Shown here in pieces: positions 11,347 through 19,504 of a DNA stretch of 64,000 bases (position 1 is the first letter of the stretch; the number at the start of each line of letters is the position of its first letter). Source of the stretch: Flavobacterium columnare NBRC 100251 = ATCC 23463 (GTDB taxonomy: Bacteria > Bacteroidota > Bacteroidia > Flavobacteriales > Flavobacteriaceae); assembly GCF_002530675.1 (NCBI RefSeq), contig NZ_PCMX01000002.1, positions 43,539 to 107,538 of the forward strand, written 5' to 3'. The notes below the pieces were generated by a model that ran no database searches, had not been told where the DNA came from, and saw nothing but the letters and a program-made list of their open reading frames with translations. The position numbers and the translations under genes were made by a program.

Positions 11347-11797
11347 AATATTTTTAGTTTTTAATTACCTGAATCCAGATTTTATTAATAATTTATTTCT
11401 GAAACAAAATTGATATATTTAATTCTAATTTTAAACTATAAACAATATTTTGATTTAAATTTAAAACAAAAAAACAAAAAAAACAAACTAAAACAAACTA
11501 AAACACATTGACAGATAATTAAAAATTAAAATCTGTAACTTATTTAATATTTTTAAGGAATGTTTTAAAAATCAAACTCTATATCATTTATAAATTGACT
11601 CAGCTTCTTTGCCCTAATAAACGACAGAAAAAAGACTAATACAAACGATCTAAATAAGACTGAGTATTCAACTTGTTCATTAAACTAAATTAACTAGTTG
11701 AATATTAAAAATAGTAGTTTACAACTTCTATTAACACACGTTATAAGAGATGTTAAAACTGATCCGCTGGGGTTATTTTTATATTAATTTTAAATAA
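11347..11797. other. Gene-free AT-rich spacer upstream of asnB
   Basis: No ORF is supported here. There is one clear inverted repeat: TATTCAACTTGTT at 11665-11677 pairs at 12 of 13 positions with 11692-11704. A stretch at about 11372-11400 resembles one eroded end of the family I element found at 9410. The asnB promoter must lie in here but no good TAnnTTTG box was identified. Confidence 0.5.
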
Positions 11798-11831
11798 AAA
11801 AAGGTTTACTAAAAAATTAGCAAACCTTTTT
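11798..11831 (-). terminator. Terminator of the NUDIX gene
   Basis: AAAAAGGTTTACTAA pairs, with one mismatch, with TTAGCAAACCTTTTT around a short A-rich loop. It lies 18 bases beyond the original stop of the frameshifted NUDIX gene. Confidence 0.75.
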
Positions 11832-11848
11832 AAAAGTGATCGTCTATT

Positions 11849-12455
11849 TTATTCTTGCATTTTTTTTTCTCTTTCAAAAAGAAGTTTAATGTTTTCGTAT
11901 GAATTAGTTAATACTTCCTCTATTTGAGCAGGATTAAGCCAAGCTACTTTTTCAATACCTTCCTTCTAATTGACCTACTAACAAACCATTATAATCTGTT
12001 TTCATTTCATACCATTGCGTAATTTTCAAACGGTATTTGCCATTTCTTCTAAAGATATGGTATGTTTTTTGGAGTTTTTTGGTAATTTTAAGATTCGAAA
12101 CCCCTGTTTCTTCCTCTACTTCACGAATAGCCGTTTCTTCTATTTCTTCCCCTTTATCAATGCCTCCTTTAGGTAAATCCCATTTTCCTCCACGATAAAT
12201 AAAAAGAACCTCTCCTTTATTATTGTACACTAAACCGCCTCCGGCAAAGTTTACTTTTATTTTAGATTTTAGAGTATTCAAGATTTCTTTTTCATCTGGA
12301 TGATACAAATAAGCCTTTTGAATTTTGTTTTGAAAATAGCTTACAATAAGCTGTTCTATATCAATACTTTCAAGTAAAAAAAACTTGAAATCGGTTTCCT
12401 TAACAAATTCATTTGTCAGGAAAAGTGGTTTGTCGTTCACAAAAACTTTATACAT
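11849..12455 (-). pseudogene. NUDIX hydrolase, frameshifted near its C-terminus
   Basis: A NUDIX pyrophosphohydrolase that would cleave nucleoside-diphosphate-linked substrates; the substrate is unknown. The NUDIX box is complete (GGIDKGEE, then REVEEETGV). An N-terminal extension of about 65 residues is normal for the flavobacterial family. The frame from 12455 stops at 11952 with GQLEGRY. Shifting frame near 11966 restores a natural ending, GIEKVAWLNPAQIEEVL and onward to a stop at 11849-11851, close to the terminator. The catalytic domain is retained, so the truncated product may still function, or the shift may be a sequencing error. Its start lies 7 bases from the divergent pyrE start. 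Confidence 0.75.
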
Positions 12456-12458
12456 TTG
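12451..12458 (+). promoter_or_regulatory. Putative -7 element for pyrE
   Basis: TACATTTG matches TAnnTTTG and ends four bases before the pyrE ATG, overlapping the first codon of the divergent NUDIX gene. If used, the pyrE mRNA would have almost no leader. Confidence 0.45.
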
Positions 12459-12462
12459 CAGT

Positions 12463-13110
12463 ATGATTTTTAATAAAGATACAGCGAGTAAAACTGCCGA
12501 ATTGCTTTTACAAATAAATGCAATTAAATTGAATTCTAAAAATCCTTTTACATGGGCCTCTGGTTGGAAATCGCCAATCTACTGCGATAATAGGATATTA
12601 CTTTCGTTTCCGGCAATACGAAATTATGCAAAAGATGAATTTGCAAAAAACATCGAAAAACAATTTGGTAAACCTGATGTGATTGCGGGAGTAGCTACAG
12701 GAGCTATTGGTATAGGTATATTAGTGGCACAAGAATTAGGACTCCCTTTTGTATATGTACGTCCTGAACCTAAAAAACACGGTCGTAAAAACCAAGTAGA
12801 AGGGTTTTTACAAAAAGGTCAAAATGTGGTGGTAGTTGAGGATTTGATTAGTACAGGAACCAGTAGCTTGTTAGCTGTTGAAGCCTTACGAAATGAAGGG
12901 GCTAATATTAAAGGAATGGCTGCTATTTTTACTTATGGTTTTCCTATTGCTGAAGAAAATTTTAAAAATGCCAATGTAGATTTATTTACCTTGAGTAATT
13001 ATGAAAATCTTTTAGAACTAGCCGTAACAAAAGAATACATTACAGAAAGAGAACATGAATTACTTACAGACTGGAGAAAAAACCCAGCAGAGTGGAATAT
13101 TGGAGTATAA
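12463..13110 (+). CDS. pyrE: Orotate phosphoribosyltransferase
   Basis: Transfers the phosphoribosyl group of PRPP to orotate, giving OMP in pyrimidine synthesis. The PRPP-binding loop VVVVEDLISTGTSS is near residue 125, and WKSPIYCDNR and YVRPEPKKHGRKNQ are family motifs. I chose the ATG at 12463, which gives the usual N-terminus and about 215 residues; an earlier in-frame ATG at 12385 would run back through the divergent NUDIX gene. It is followed 18 bases later by the SRPBCC gene, probably in one transcript. Confidence 0.95.
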   Translation: MIFNKDTASKTAELLLQINAIKLNSKNPFTWASGWKSPIYCDNRILLSFPAIRNYAKDEFAKNIEKQFGKPDVIAGVATGAIGIGILVAQELGLPFVYVRPEPKKHGRKNQVEGFLQKGQNVVVVEDLISTGTSSLLAVEALRNEGANIKGMAAIFTYGFPIAEENFKNANVDLFTLSNYENLLELAVTKEYITEREHELLTDWRKNPAEWNIGV

Positions 13111-13128
13111 TATATTTAAAAAATTGAT

Positions 13129-13521
13129 ATGAATTTAGAGAGCCCAAAAGTAACGGTAGCAAAATCTGCGGAATACATATTTAACGAATTATCTATCGTT
13201 AAAAATTTTGAAAAATTAATGCCTGAAAACACGGCTAAATTTGAAGTAATTGATGAAAATTGTTTTGAATTTGGTTTAAAAGGTATGCCTGAAATCAAAT
13301 TAGTAAAAAAAGAAGCTGTACCCACTTCGAAAATTGTTTTAGGAGCTGCTTCTAGTAAATTACCATTTACATTAACTGCTAATATAAACGAAACGGCTGC
13401 TGAATCTACTGATATTCAATTAGTATTTGAAGGCGAATTTAATGCTATGATGGCAATGATGATTAAAGCCCCTATTACTAAATTCATTGAAACATTAGCA
13501 CAAAATATGAGTAAATTATAA
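13129..13521 (+). CDS. SRPBCC (START-like) family protein
   Basis: A 130-residue protein with the pattern of the SRPBCC ligand-binding fold: an N-terminal strand ESPKVTVAKSAEYIFNELS, a central hydrophobic beta core (FEFGLKGMPEIKLV), and a long C-terminal helix (MMAMMIKAPITKFIETLAQ). The family includes polyketide-cyclase-like and lipid-binding proteins. No ligand or activity can be assigned. The gene directly follows pyrE and shares its terminator. Confidence 0.75.
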   Translation: MNLESPKVTVAKSAEYIFNELSIVKNFEKLMPENTAKFEVIDENCFEFGLKGMPEIKLVKKEAVPTSKIVLGAASSKLPFTLTANINETAAESTDIQLVFEGEFNAMMAMMIKAPITKFIETLAQNMSKL

Positions 13522-13546
13522 TTCTTTACAGAAGTAAGAATGATAC

Positions 13547-13573
13547 AAAGACAACTGTTAAGCAGTTGTCTTT
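13547..13573 (+). terminator. Terminator of pyrE operon
   Basis: AAAGACAACTG at 13547-13557 pairs perfectly with CAGTTGTCTTT at 13563-13573, followed by more T residues. Confidence 0.9.
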
Positions 13574-13672
13574 TTTTTGAATTTTATTTAAAATTTTAAT
13601 AACCAAACTCTTGTTTTTTTAAATATCTTCAAAAAAAAATCTATTTAACACCATTAACTTATAACTTTTCAC

Positions 13673-13680
13673 TACCTTTG
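13673..13680 (+). promoter_or_regulatory. Flavobacterial -7 element for the DEAD-box gene
   Basis: TACCTTTG matches TAnnTTTG, 21 bases before the helicase start codon. Confidence 0.55.
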
Positions 13681-13701
13681 CGCCCAATTTAAAAGTAAGT
13701 A

Positions 13702-15519
13702 ATGAATAAATTTGAACAATTAGGTCTTAATGAATCGCTAGTGCTGGCGATTAAAGATCTAGGATTTGAAAATCCCTCCGAAGTACAAGAAAAAGCGATT
13801 CCTCTATTATTAGAGCAAGATACCGACATTGTTGCATTGGCGCAAACTGGTACTGGAAAAACAGCTGCATTTGGTTTCCCTCTTATTCAAAAAATTAACG
13901 TAGAAGATAAAATAACTCAAGCATTAATCTTATCTCCTACGCGTGAATTATGTTTGCAAATCACGAATGAAATCAAACTTTATTCTAAATACATCAAAGG
14001 TTTGAATACGGTAGCCGTATATGGTGGAGCAAGTATTAACGAGCAGGCAAGGGACGTAAAAAGAGGAGCGCAAGTTATTGTGGCCACTCCAGGACGTATG
14101 CAAGATATGATTAACCGCGGAATGGTTAACATAAAAAACATTTCGATTTGTGTATTGGACGAAGCAGATGAAATGCTTAACATGGGGTTCTATGATGATA
14201 TCTGTTCTATTTTAGCAGATACTCCAAAGGATAAAAATACTTGGTTATTTTCGGCAACTATGCCTACTGAAGTAGCAAGAATTGCTAAACAATTCATGCA
14301 TACTCCTCAAGAAATTACAGTAGGTCATAAAAATCAAGGTTCAACAAACGTTTCGCATGAGTTTTATTTAGTTAATGCACGCGATCGTTACGCTGCTCTA
14401 AAACGTTTAGCAGACACTAACCCTGACATTTTCTCTGTTATTTTTTGTAGAACCAAAAGAGATACGCAGGCAATTGCCGAAAAATTAATCGAAGATGGTT
14501 ATAACGCAGCAGCTTTACATGGTGATTTATCGCAAGCACAACGTGATGCTGTTATGAAAGCATTTCGTGGTCGCCAAATTCAAATGTTAGTGGCTACTGA
14601 CGTTGCAGCACGTGGTATAGATGTAGATGATGTAACACACGTAATAAACTATCAGTTACCTGATGAAATTGAAACTTACACACACCGTTCGGGTCGTACG
14701 GGTCGTGCTGGAAAATCAGGTACATCTATGGTTATTATTACAAAAAGTGAATTACGCAAAATCAGTCAGATTGAGCGAATCATTAAAACTAAATTTGAGG
14801 AAAGACCTATCCCTAGTGGAATTGAAATCTGCGAAATTCAGTTATACCACTTAGCAAACAAAATAAAAGACGTAGAAATAGATCATGAAATTGATAATTA
14901 CCTACCTGCTATTTATGATGTTCTTCAAGATTTAACAAAAGAAGAATTAATCAAGAAAATGGTATCGGTTGAATTCAATCGCTTCTTATCTTACTACAAA
15001 AAATCACGTGATTTACACCAAGAATCTTCTAGTAGTAAAACAACAACTATTCCAACAGAAGGTGCTGTTCGCTATTTCATTAACATTGGAGCTCGTGATG
15101 GTTTTGAATGGATGGAATTAAAAGATTTCTTAAAAGAAAAATTAGAACTAGGCCGTGATGATGTTTTTAAAGTAGATGTAAAAGAAGGTTTTTCTTTCTT
15201 CAACACTGATGCAGAGCACGTAGATTTAGTTATGAATACTTTAAACGGTATTACCTTAGAAGGTAGACGTATAAACGTAGAAATATCTAAAAATGATGGT
15301 TCTTCCAACAACAAACGTCGCGACCATAACTCTAGAGGTGGTGGTGAACGTAGAGAAAGACGCGGTGAAGGTGGTGCTCCTAGAGGGGAAAGACGTGATG
15401 GCGCTAAAAAATCATCCGATAGAAGAAGCTCTTCTTCTGACGATAGAAGCCCTAAAAATGAAAGACGTCCTCGTCGTTCCGATTCTTCTTCATCAGGCAG
15501 CAGAAACCGTAGAAGCTAA
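13702..15519 (+). CDS. DEAD-box ATP-dependent RNA helicase with DbpA-like RNA-binding domain
   Basis: RNA helicase of the DeaD/CsdA type, expected to act in ribosome assembly, RNA turnover and cold adaptation. Motifs in order: Q motif region (residues 4-35), AQTGTGKT near 47, PTRELCLQI, TPGRMQDM, VLDEADEML near 150, FSATMP, then ARGIDVDD and HRSGRTGRAG in the second RecA domain. A DbpA RRM-like domain spans about 455-530 (FINIGARDGFEWMELKDFL). The last 70 residues are a basic tail rich in Arg, Gly and Ser with RGGG/RRD patches, which probably binds RNA. It is a single gene followed by a mobile repeat and a terminator. Confidence 0.92.
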   Translation: MNKFEQLGLNESLVLAIKDLGFENPSEVQEKAIPLLLEQDTDIVALAQTGTGKTAAFGFPLIQKINVEDKITQALILSPTRELCLQITNEIKLYSKYIKGLNTVAVYGGASINEQARDVKRGAQVIVATPGRMQDMINRGMVNIKNISICVLDEADEMLNMGFYDDICSILADTPKDKNTWLFSATMPTEVARIAKQFMHTPQEITVGHKNQGSTNVSHEFYLVNARDRYAALKRLADTNPDIFSVIFCRTKRDTQAIAEKLIEDGYNAAALHGDLSQAQRDAVMKAFRGRQIQMLVATDVAARGIDVDDVTHVINYQLPDEIETYTHRSGRTGRAGKSGTSMVIITKSELRKISQIERIIKTKFEERPIPSGIEICEIQLYHLANKIKDVEIDHEIDNYLPAIYDVLQDLTKEELIKKMVSVEFNRFLSYYKKSRDLHQESSSSKTTTIPTEGAVRYFINIGARDGFEWMELKDFLKEKLELGRDDVFKVDVKEGFSFFNTDAEHVDLVMNTLNGITLEGRRINVEISKNDGSSNNKRRDHNSRGGGERRERRGEGGAPRGERRDGAKKSSDRRSSSSDDRSPKNERRPRRSDSSSSGSRNRRS

Positions 15520-15530
15520 TCATTTTATTA

Positions 15531-15694
15531 AACTCAGATTATGCGTTAGCCTTTGCTATAAAGATAAAAAGGAAAGAAAAAAATACACGGTTTTTTTTCT
15601 ACAGATGTAGTTTTACCACATTGAGGAACAATAGTTAAGTACTTTTTTAGAAACCTTTTTATCTATAATAAATTTCTAATGCGTGATTCTGGTT
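15531..15694 (+). mobile_element. MITE-like element, family I copy
   Basis: About 164 bp, non-coding. The left end AACTCAGATTATGCGTTAG and the right end CTAATGCGTGATTCTGGTT are imperfect inverted repeats of the family end AACCCAGATTACGCRTTAG. The interior shares ordered blocks with the copies at 9410-9583 and 26827-27001. It sits just after the helicase stop. Confidence 0.7.
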
Positions 15695-15709
15695 AAAGCT
15701 ATACTATCT

Positions 15710-15739
15710 AAAAGGTTGTTCAAAATTGAACAACCTTTT
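15710..15739 (+). terminator. Terminator downstream of the DEAD-box gene
   Basis: AAAAGGTTGTTCAA at 15710-15723 pairs with TTGAACAACCTTTT at 15726-15739, followed by T residues. The family I element lies between the helicase and this hairpin, so the insertion may have pushed the terminator away from its gene. Confidence 0.8.
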
Positions 15740-15781
15740 TTATTCAAATAAAACCAGATTTCTTTACTTTGTACAAAAAAT

Positions 15782-16351
15782 ATGCACGACTTTATATACG
15801 ATCAAAACTTCAATCAAGTTGTTTACAACCAATACGAATTAACTAACAAAGAATTTGAAAACTGTACTTTCACGGGTTGTAATTTCACACAAGCCTTTTT
15901 TACTGGAACTATGTTTGTTGACTGTACTTTTAAAAACTGTAATTTTAAAGAGGCTAAAATTGGCCATGTAGGTTTAAGAAATGTATTATTTATAGACAGC
16001 GATTTTACAAATGTAAATTTTGCTATGACGGATCAAGTTATTTATGAGTTTCATTTTACCAATTGTCTTTTAGATTATGCCCAATTTTATAAACTAAAAC
16101 TAAAAAAAATTCAATTTACTAATTGCAGTATGGTTTCCGTAGATTTTATGGAAAGTGATTTAACAGAAGCTTTGTTTGATAATTGCAACTTACGCTTGGC
16201 TGTTTTCTCAGATAGTATTCTTATAAAATCAGATTTTTATTCAAGTTATAATTTCTCCATAAACCCTGAGAAAAATAAATTAAAAAAAGCCATTTTCTCT
16301 CAAGAAAACATCAAAGGATTATTAGATACTTATGAGATTATAATTAAGTAA
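15782..16351 (+). CDS. Pentapeptide repeat protein
   Basis: A 189-residue protein made largely of A(D/N)LXX-type pentapeptides (CTFTG CNFTQ, CTFKN CNFKE, SDFTN VNFAM, SDLTE ALFDN CNLRL), which fold into a right-handed quadrilateral beta-helix. Some relatives (Qnr, MfpA) mimic DNA and protect gyrase; the same fold also occurs in proteins with other or unknown roles. No signal peptide is seen, so it is likely cytosolic. Whether it affects quinolone response cannot be told from sequence. It is monocistronic. Confidence 0.85.
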   Translation: MHDFIYDQNFNQVVYNQYELTNKEFENCTFTGCNFTQAFFTGTMFVDCTFKNCNFKEAKIGHVGLRNVLFIDSDFTNVNFAMTDQVIYEFHFTNCLLDYAQFYKLKLKKIQFTNCSMVSVDFMESDLTEALFDNCNLRLAVFSDSILIKSDFYSSYNFSINPEKNKLKKAIFSQENIKGLLDTYEIIIK

Positions 16352-16361
16352 CTTTTTTTTA

Positions 16362-16471
16362 CCGAACGAGAAATAAAATCCGAACGAGAAATAAAAAACA
16401 CAAATAAAACAATTACCTCCTACTCCAACGGATGTTTGTAGAAAATATAAACTAAAAAGAGTAAGAGGTAA
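16362..16471. repeat. Tandem 18 bp repeat and 13 bp inverted repeat
   Basis: CCGAACGAGAAATAAAA occurs twice in tandem (16362-16378 and 16380-16396). TTACCTCCTACTC at 16413-16425 pairs at 12 of 13 positions with 16459-16471. They lie between the convergent pentapeptide and nitroreductase genes. The hairpin may act as a weak bidirectional terminator, though it lacks a long T-tract. Confidence 0.5.
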
Positions 16472-16504
16472 AATGGAGTTCATCTTGTATCGAATAAATG
16501 AAAC

Positions 16505-17119
16505 TTATTTAAACTCGCTTATAATTTCATCTAACTGCAAGCGTGATTTAGATCGTACATGAGGTTGGTTTCCATCTTTTTGATCTCTTTTTCCTATTGC
16601 AACTGCAAATAAAGGCTGATAATCTTTTAATCCTAATACTTTTCTATAAACATCTGTTTCTATTCCTTCCATAGGAGTTGAATCAATTCCTAAACTGGCA
16701 CAAGCTGATAAAAAATACCCTAATGATAGGTATACTTGATTTTTCATCCAAGATTTTATTTCTTCTTCTGGAAGAGGTTTTAAATATTGTTTGTAGTACC
16801 CTGTCGCGCCTTCTGGTAATTTATTTTCTATTTTTTTTTCAAATTTTTCTTCAAATTTTTGAATATCATCAATTACGCTAAACACTATTGTATGGCTTGA
16901 CTCTAAAACTCTTGAGGCATTAAAATAGGATGCTTCTGCTAAAAGTTTTTTTATCTCAGTATTGGATACAAAAGTAAAATGCCAAGGTTGACTATTAATA
17001 GAAGATGGTGACAAGTTTAATATTGATTTTAATTTTTCAATCATTTCTAATGAAATTTTTTCATTAGGATTGTATTTTTTTGTAGTGTAGCGCTCTTTTG
17101 CTAATTGTAGAAAACTCAT
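16505..17119 (-). CDS. NAD(P)H-dependent nitroreductase, NfsB-like
   Basis: FMN-dependent oxidoreductase of the oxygen-insensitive nitroreductase family; homologues reduce nitroaromatics and quinones with NAD(P)H. At 204 residues it is slightly short of E. coli NfsB (217). The family N-terminus MSFLQLAKERYTTKKYNP and the SPSSINSQPWHF flavin-contact segment are clear, as is the C-terminal basic segment SKSRL. It is divergent from an HxlR regulator with only 93 bases between starts, a common regulator-target arrangement. Confidence 0.88.
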   Translation of the reverse strand: MSFLQLAKERYTTKKYNPNEKISLEMIEKLKSILNLSPSSINSQPWHFTFVSNTEIKKLLAEASYFNASRVLESSHTIVFSVIDDIQKFEEKFEKKIENKLPEGATGYYKQYLKPLPEEEIKSWMKNQVYLSLGYFLSACASLGIDSTPMEGIETDVYRKVLGLKDYQPLFAVAIGKRDQKDGNQPHVRSKSRLQLDEIISEFK

Positions 17120-17150
17120 GTTTGTTTATTTTAAATTAAACTATACTTTT

Positions 17151-17186
17151 TATAGTTGCAAACATATTTATAGTTTTTTATATTTG
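17151..17186. promoter_or_regulatory. Divergent promoters and candidate HxlR operator
   Basis: TATGTTTG on the minus strand (17159-17166) and TATATTTG on the plus strand (17179-17186) both match TAnnTTTG and face away from each other. TTGCAAA and TTTGCAA form an inverted pair around the centre, and TATAGTT is repeated directly at 17151 and 17168. This would let one bound HxlR dimer control both genes; that is inferred. Confidence 0.5.
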
Positions 17187-17212
17187 CAATAACGGTCAAA
17201 AAGGATAGTGAA

Positions 17213-17581
17213 ATGTATAAAATAGATCATAAAAAATTTCCTTGTAGCACGAGTTTGACTATGAAATTCATAGGAGGTAAATGGAAAGCGGTTATCTTAA
17301 TTCATCTTTTTAATAAAAAAAGGTATAACGAACTAAGAAAACAAATACCTATGGTAACAGAGAGAACTCTTAGTTTACAACTAAAAGAATTAGAAGAAGA
17401 TGGTTTGATATCTAGGACTGTTTTTACTAAAAAACCTCCGTTAAAAGTAGAATATGAACTTACAGAATTAGGTAAAACCTTAATTCCCTTATTGAATGAA
17501 ATTTCAAATTGGGGCAAATTTATTGCTGAAGAGCACTTACATGTAAAAATAGAGTCTTGTATAACAGATCTTAAATCATAA
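17213..17581 (+). CDS. HxlR family winged-helix transcriptional regulator
   Basis: A 122-residue MarR-like winged-helix regulator of the HxlR type. It has the family's CSTSLTMKFIGGKWKAVI segment with an N-terminal cysteine (residue 9), the recognition-helix region RKQIPMVTERTLSLQL, and the wing GLISRTVF. HxlR proteins often sense reactive electrophiles or quinones and control nearby oxidoreductases, which fits the divergent nitroreductase. Its 3' end overlaps the converging ABC operon by 11 bases. Confidence 0.9.
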   Translation: MYKIDHKKFPCSTSLTMKFIGGKWKAVILIHLFNKKRYNELRKQIPMVTERTLSLQLKELEEDGLISRTVFTKKPPLKVEYELTELGKTLIPLLNEISNWGKFIAEEHLHVKIESCITDLKS

Positions 17582-18248
17582 CTCTACCATCCTCCATAGT
17601 TATAATACGGTGCGTACGATTAGCAAAATCAGGATCGTGTGTTACTATTAATAAGGTTTGATTAAATTCTTTAGCTAATTGATTAAAAATATCAAAAACG
17701 ATATCGCTATTTTTTTTATCTAGGTTACCAGTTGGTTCATCACCCATGATTATAACAGGTTTATTGATAAGTGCTCTAGCAATTGCGACTCGTTGTTTTT
17801 GTCCACCACTTAATTGATTGGGCATCTTCAATGCTTGTTCGTGCATTTCTAATGTGCGCAAGTATTCCATTGCATTATATTCGATTTCCTCTTCTGAGAG
17901 TTTAGCTAATTTTAGTCCTGGAAGCATTACATTTCGCAACACACTAAATTCGTTAAGCAGATAATGAAACTGAAATACAAATCCTATTTTTTCATTTCTA
18001 ATTTGCGCTAATTCTTTATCTGTCTTGCCTGTAATTAACTGATTATCCATTAAAATTTGCCCTTCATATTCAGTATCCATAGTTGATAGTAAATACAATA
18101 ATGTGGATTTTCCACAACCTGACTTTCCCACAATAGAAACGAATTGACCGTATTCTATTTGTAAATCAATTTCTTTAAGAACCTGCATACGTACTGGATC
18201 ATTAAAGTATTTTGTTAGTTTTTTAGTTTCTAAAACAATATTATTCAT
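17571..18248 (-). CDS. ABC transporter ATP-binding protein (MacB/LolD-type)
   Basis: Nucleotide-binding subunit of a Type VII (MacB/LolCDE) ABC system. Motifs: Walker A GKSGCGKST near residue 42, Q-loop FQFHYLLNE, signature LSGGQKQRVAIARAL, Walker B VIIMGDEPTG, and the switch histidine in IVTHD. Length (225) is typical. It is the last gene of a three-gene operon with start and stop codons overlapping by one base, so translation is probably coupled. Substrate could be a drug or a lipoprotein. Confidence 0.92.
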   Translation of the reverse strand: MNNIVLETKKLTKYFNDPVRMQVLKEIDLQIEYGQFVSIVGKSGCGKSTLLYLLSTMDTEYEGQILMDNQLITGKTDKELAQIRNEKIGFVFQFHYLLNEFSVLRNVMLPGLKLAKLSEEEIEYNAMEYLRTLEMHEQALKMPNQLSGGQKQRVAIARALINKPVIIMGDEPTGNLDKKNSDIVFDIFNQLAKEFNQTLLIVTHDPDFANRTHRIITMEDGRVMI

Positions 18249-19504
18249 TATTTTCCTCTAATAATTTCTACTGGGTCAATTTTACTGGCTTTCAGTGCTG
18301 GAAACAAACCTGCTATACAAGTGGTTAGTAGGGCAAATGTAATTCCTATGACATAAAAAAGGGGATTGTAATTCATTGGAAACGTTTTAACTGTAGGTAG
18401 AGCGGCTGTATTAAATGGAATTAGATCTATAATATTTGAAAAAACAAAACCTAAAAACAACCCTAAAATACCTCCTGTAATTCCAATAACCATGGACAAT
18501 AACAGAAAAATCCATTTTACATCATTTCCTGAAAAACCTGTTGCTTTTAGAATTGCAATACTATCCATTTTTTCAAAAATCATCATATTTAATATGTTAT
18601 AGATCCCAAACCCAGCTACAATTAAAAGGACAACACCTACTGCGTAGGATATAATACTCCTAATAGTCGTACCTGTTTCAAATTGCGAATTGGCAGTTTG
18701 ATAATCCATTGCATCTGTTTCATATTTTATTTTATATTCCTTAGCTAAAATGGGGGCTTGTAAAATGTCATGAATTTTTACTTGAATATCGGTAATATAG
18801 TTTTTGGGAACGCCTAAAATTTTTTGAGCCATAGACAAAGAGGTATAACTAGTTATATCATCTATTTCTGCGATACCTATTTGAATAATTCCTACAATTT
18901 TCATAGAGGTTAAATTCCCTTTGGGTGTAGTAATTTTAATCATATCTCCTTTTTTTAACAACATTTTATCAGACAATCCTTTGCCGATCACAATGCTATT
19001 GTTTTGTTGCAAATCTTCTATTTTACCTTCTATCATATAATCATTAAGAGCAAATAACTTTTGTTCTACTAGAACATCAATACCGTTTACAACTCCTGAA
19101 ATTTCTATTGTTCCAGAATTAAAAAAAACAGGTGTATTGATCTTGGCTGCCACATCATATACGCGGGTATCTTGCTTTAAACTCTGAATAATTGATTTAG
19201 CATTGTAAATAGATTTCCCTCTATCTTTAGGTTTTATTGAATGAATGAAATTACTATGTTCTTTATATTCTTGCGAGATAGTCACAGGCTGATTTTGGGA
19301 AGGTTTTATTTCGTTATACAAACGAACATGTGGTGTACGATTAATAATTAGACCGTCTAACAAATCGTTCATACCATACATAAAACTGACCAAAGTAATA
19401 AACATGGCTATTCCAAACATGACTCCTGCTCCTGCAATGATGGTTTGCTTGAGTCTAGAACGCATTAAATGCAGTGCTATAGAAAAAATCAGCTTACAAT
19501 TCAT
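18248..19504 (-). CDS. ABC transporter permease, FtsX/MacB-type
   Basis: Membrane subunit of 418 residues with one N-terminal membrane helix (about 20-42), a large periplasmic domain (about 45-275), and three C-terminal helices (about 280-305, 330-355, 380-403), the standard FtsX/MacB topology. The ILKATGFSGNDVKWIF and GLFPALKASKIDPVEIIRGK segments are hallmarks of this permease family. The ATPase is a separate gene, so this is the LolC-like rather than fused MacB architecture. Confidence 0.9.
   Translation of the reverse strand: MNCKLIFSIALHLMRSRLKQTIIAGAGVMFGIAMFITLVSFMYGMNDLLDGLIINRTPHVRLYNEIKPSQNQPVTISQEYKEHSNFIHSIKPKDRGKSIYNAKSIIQSLKQDTRVYDVAAKINTPVFFNSGTIEISGVVNGIDVLVEQKLFALNDYMIEGKIEDLQQNNSIVIGKGLSDKMLLKKGDMIKITTPKGNLTSMKIVGIIQIGIAEIDDITSYTSLSMAQKILGVPKNYITDIQVKIHDILQAPILAKEYKIKYETDAMDYQTANSQFETGTTIRSIISYAVGVVLLIVAGFGIYNILNMMIFEKMDSIAILKATGFSGNDVKWIFLLLSMVIGITGGILGLFLGFVFSNIIDLIPFNTAALPTVKTFPMNYNPLFYVIGITFALLTTCIAGLFPALKASKIDPVEIIRGK

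Noticed and set aside
12385..12462. Earlier start for pyrE
   Set aside because: It would extend pyrE back through the divergent NUDIX coding sequence and add a non-family N-terminus; ATG 12463 fits homologues.
15293..15610. Separate gene at the 3' end of the DEAD-box helicase
   Set aside because: It is a different-frame reading of the repetitive Arg/Gly/Ser tail and runs into the mobile element.
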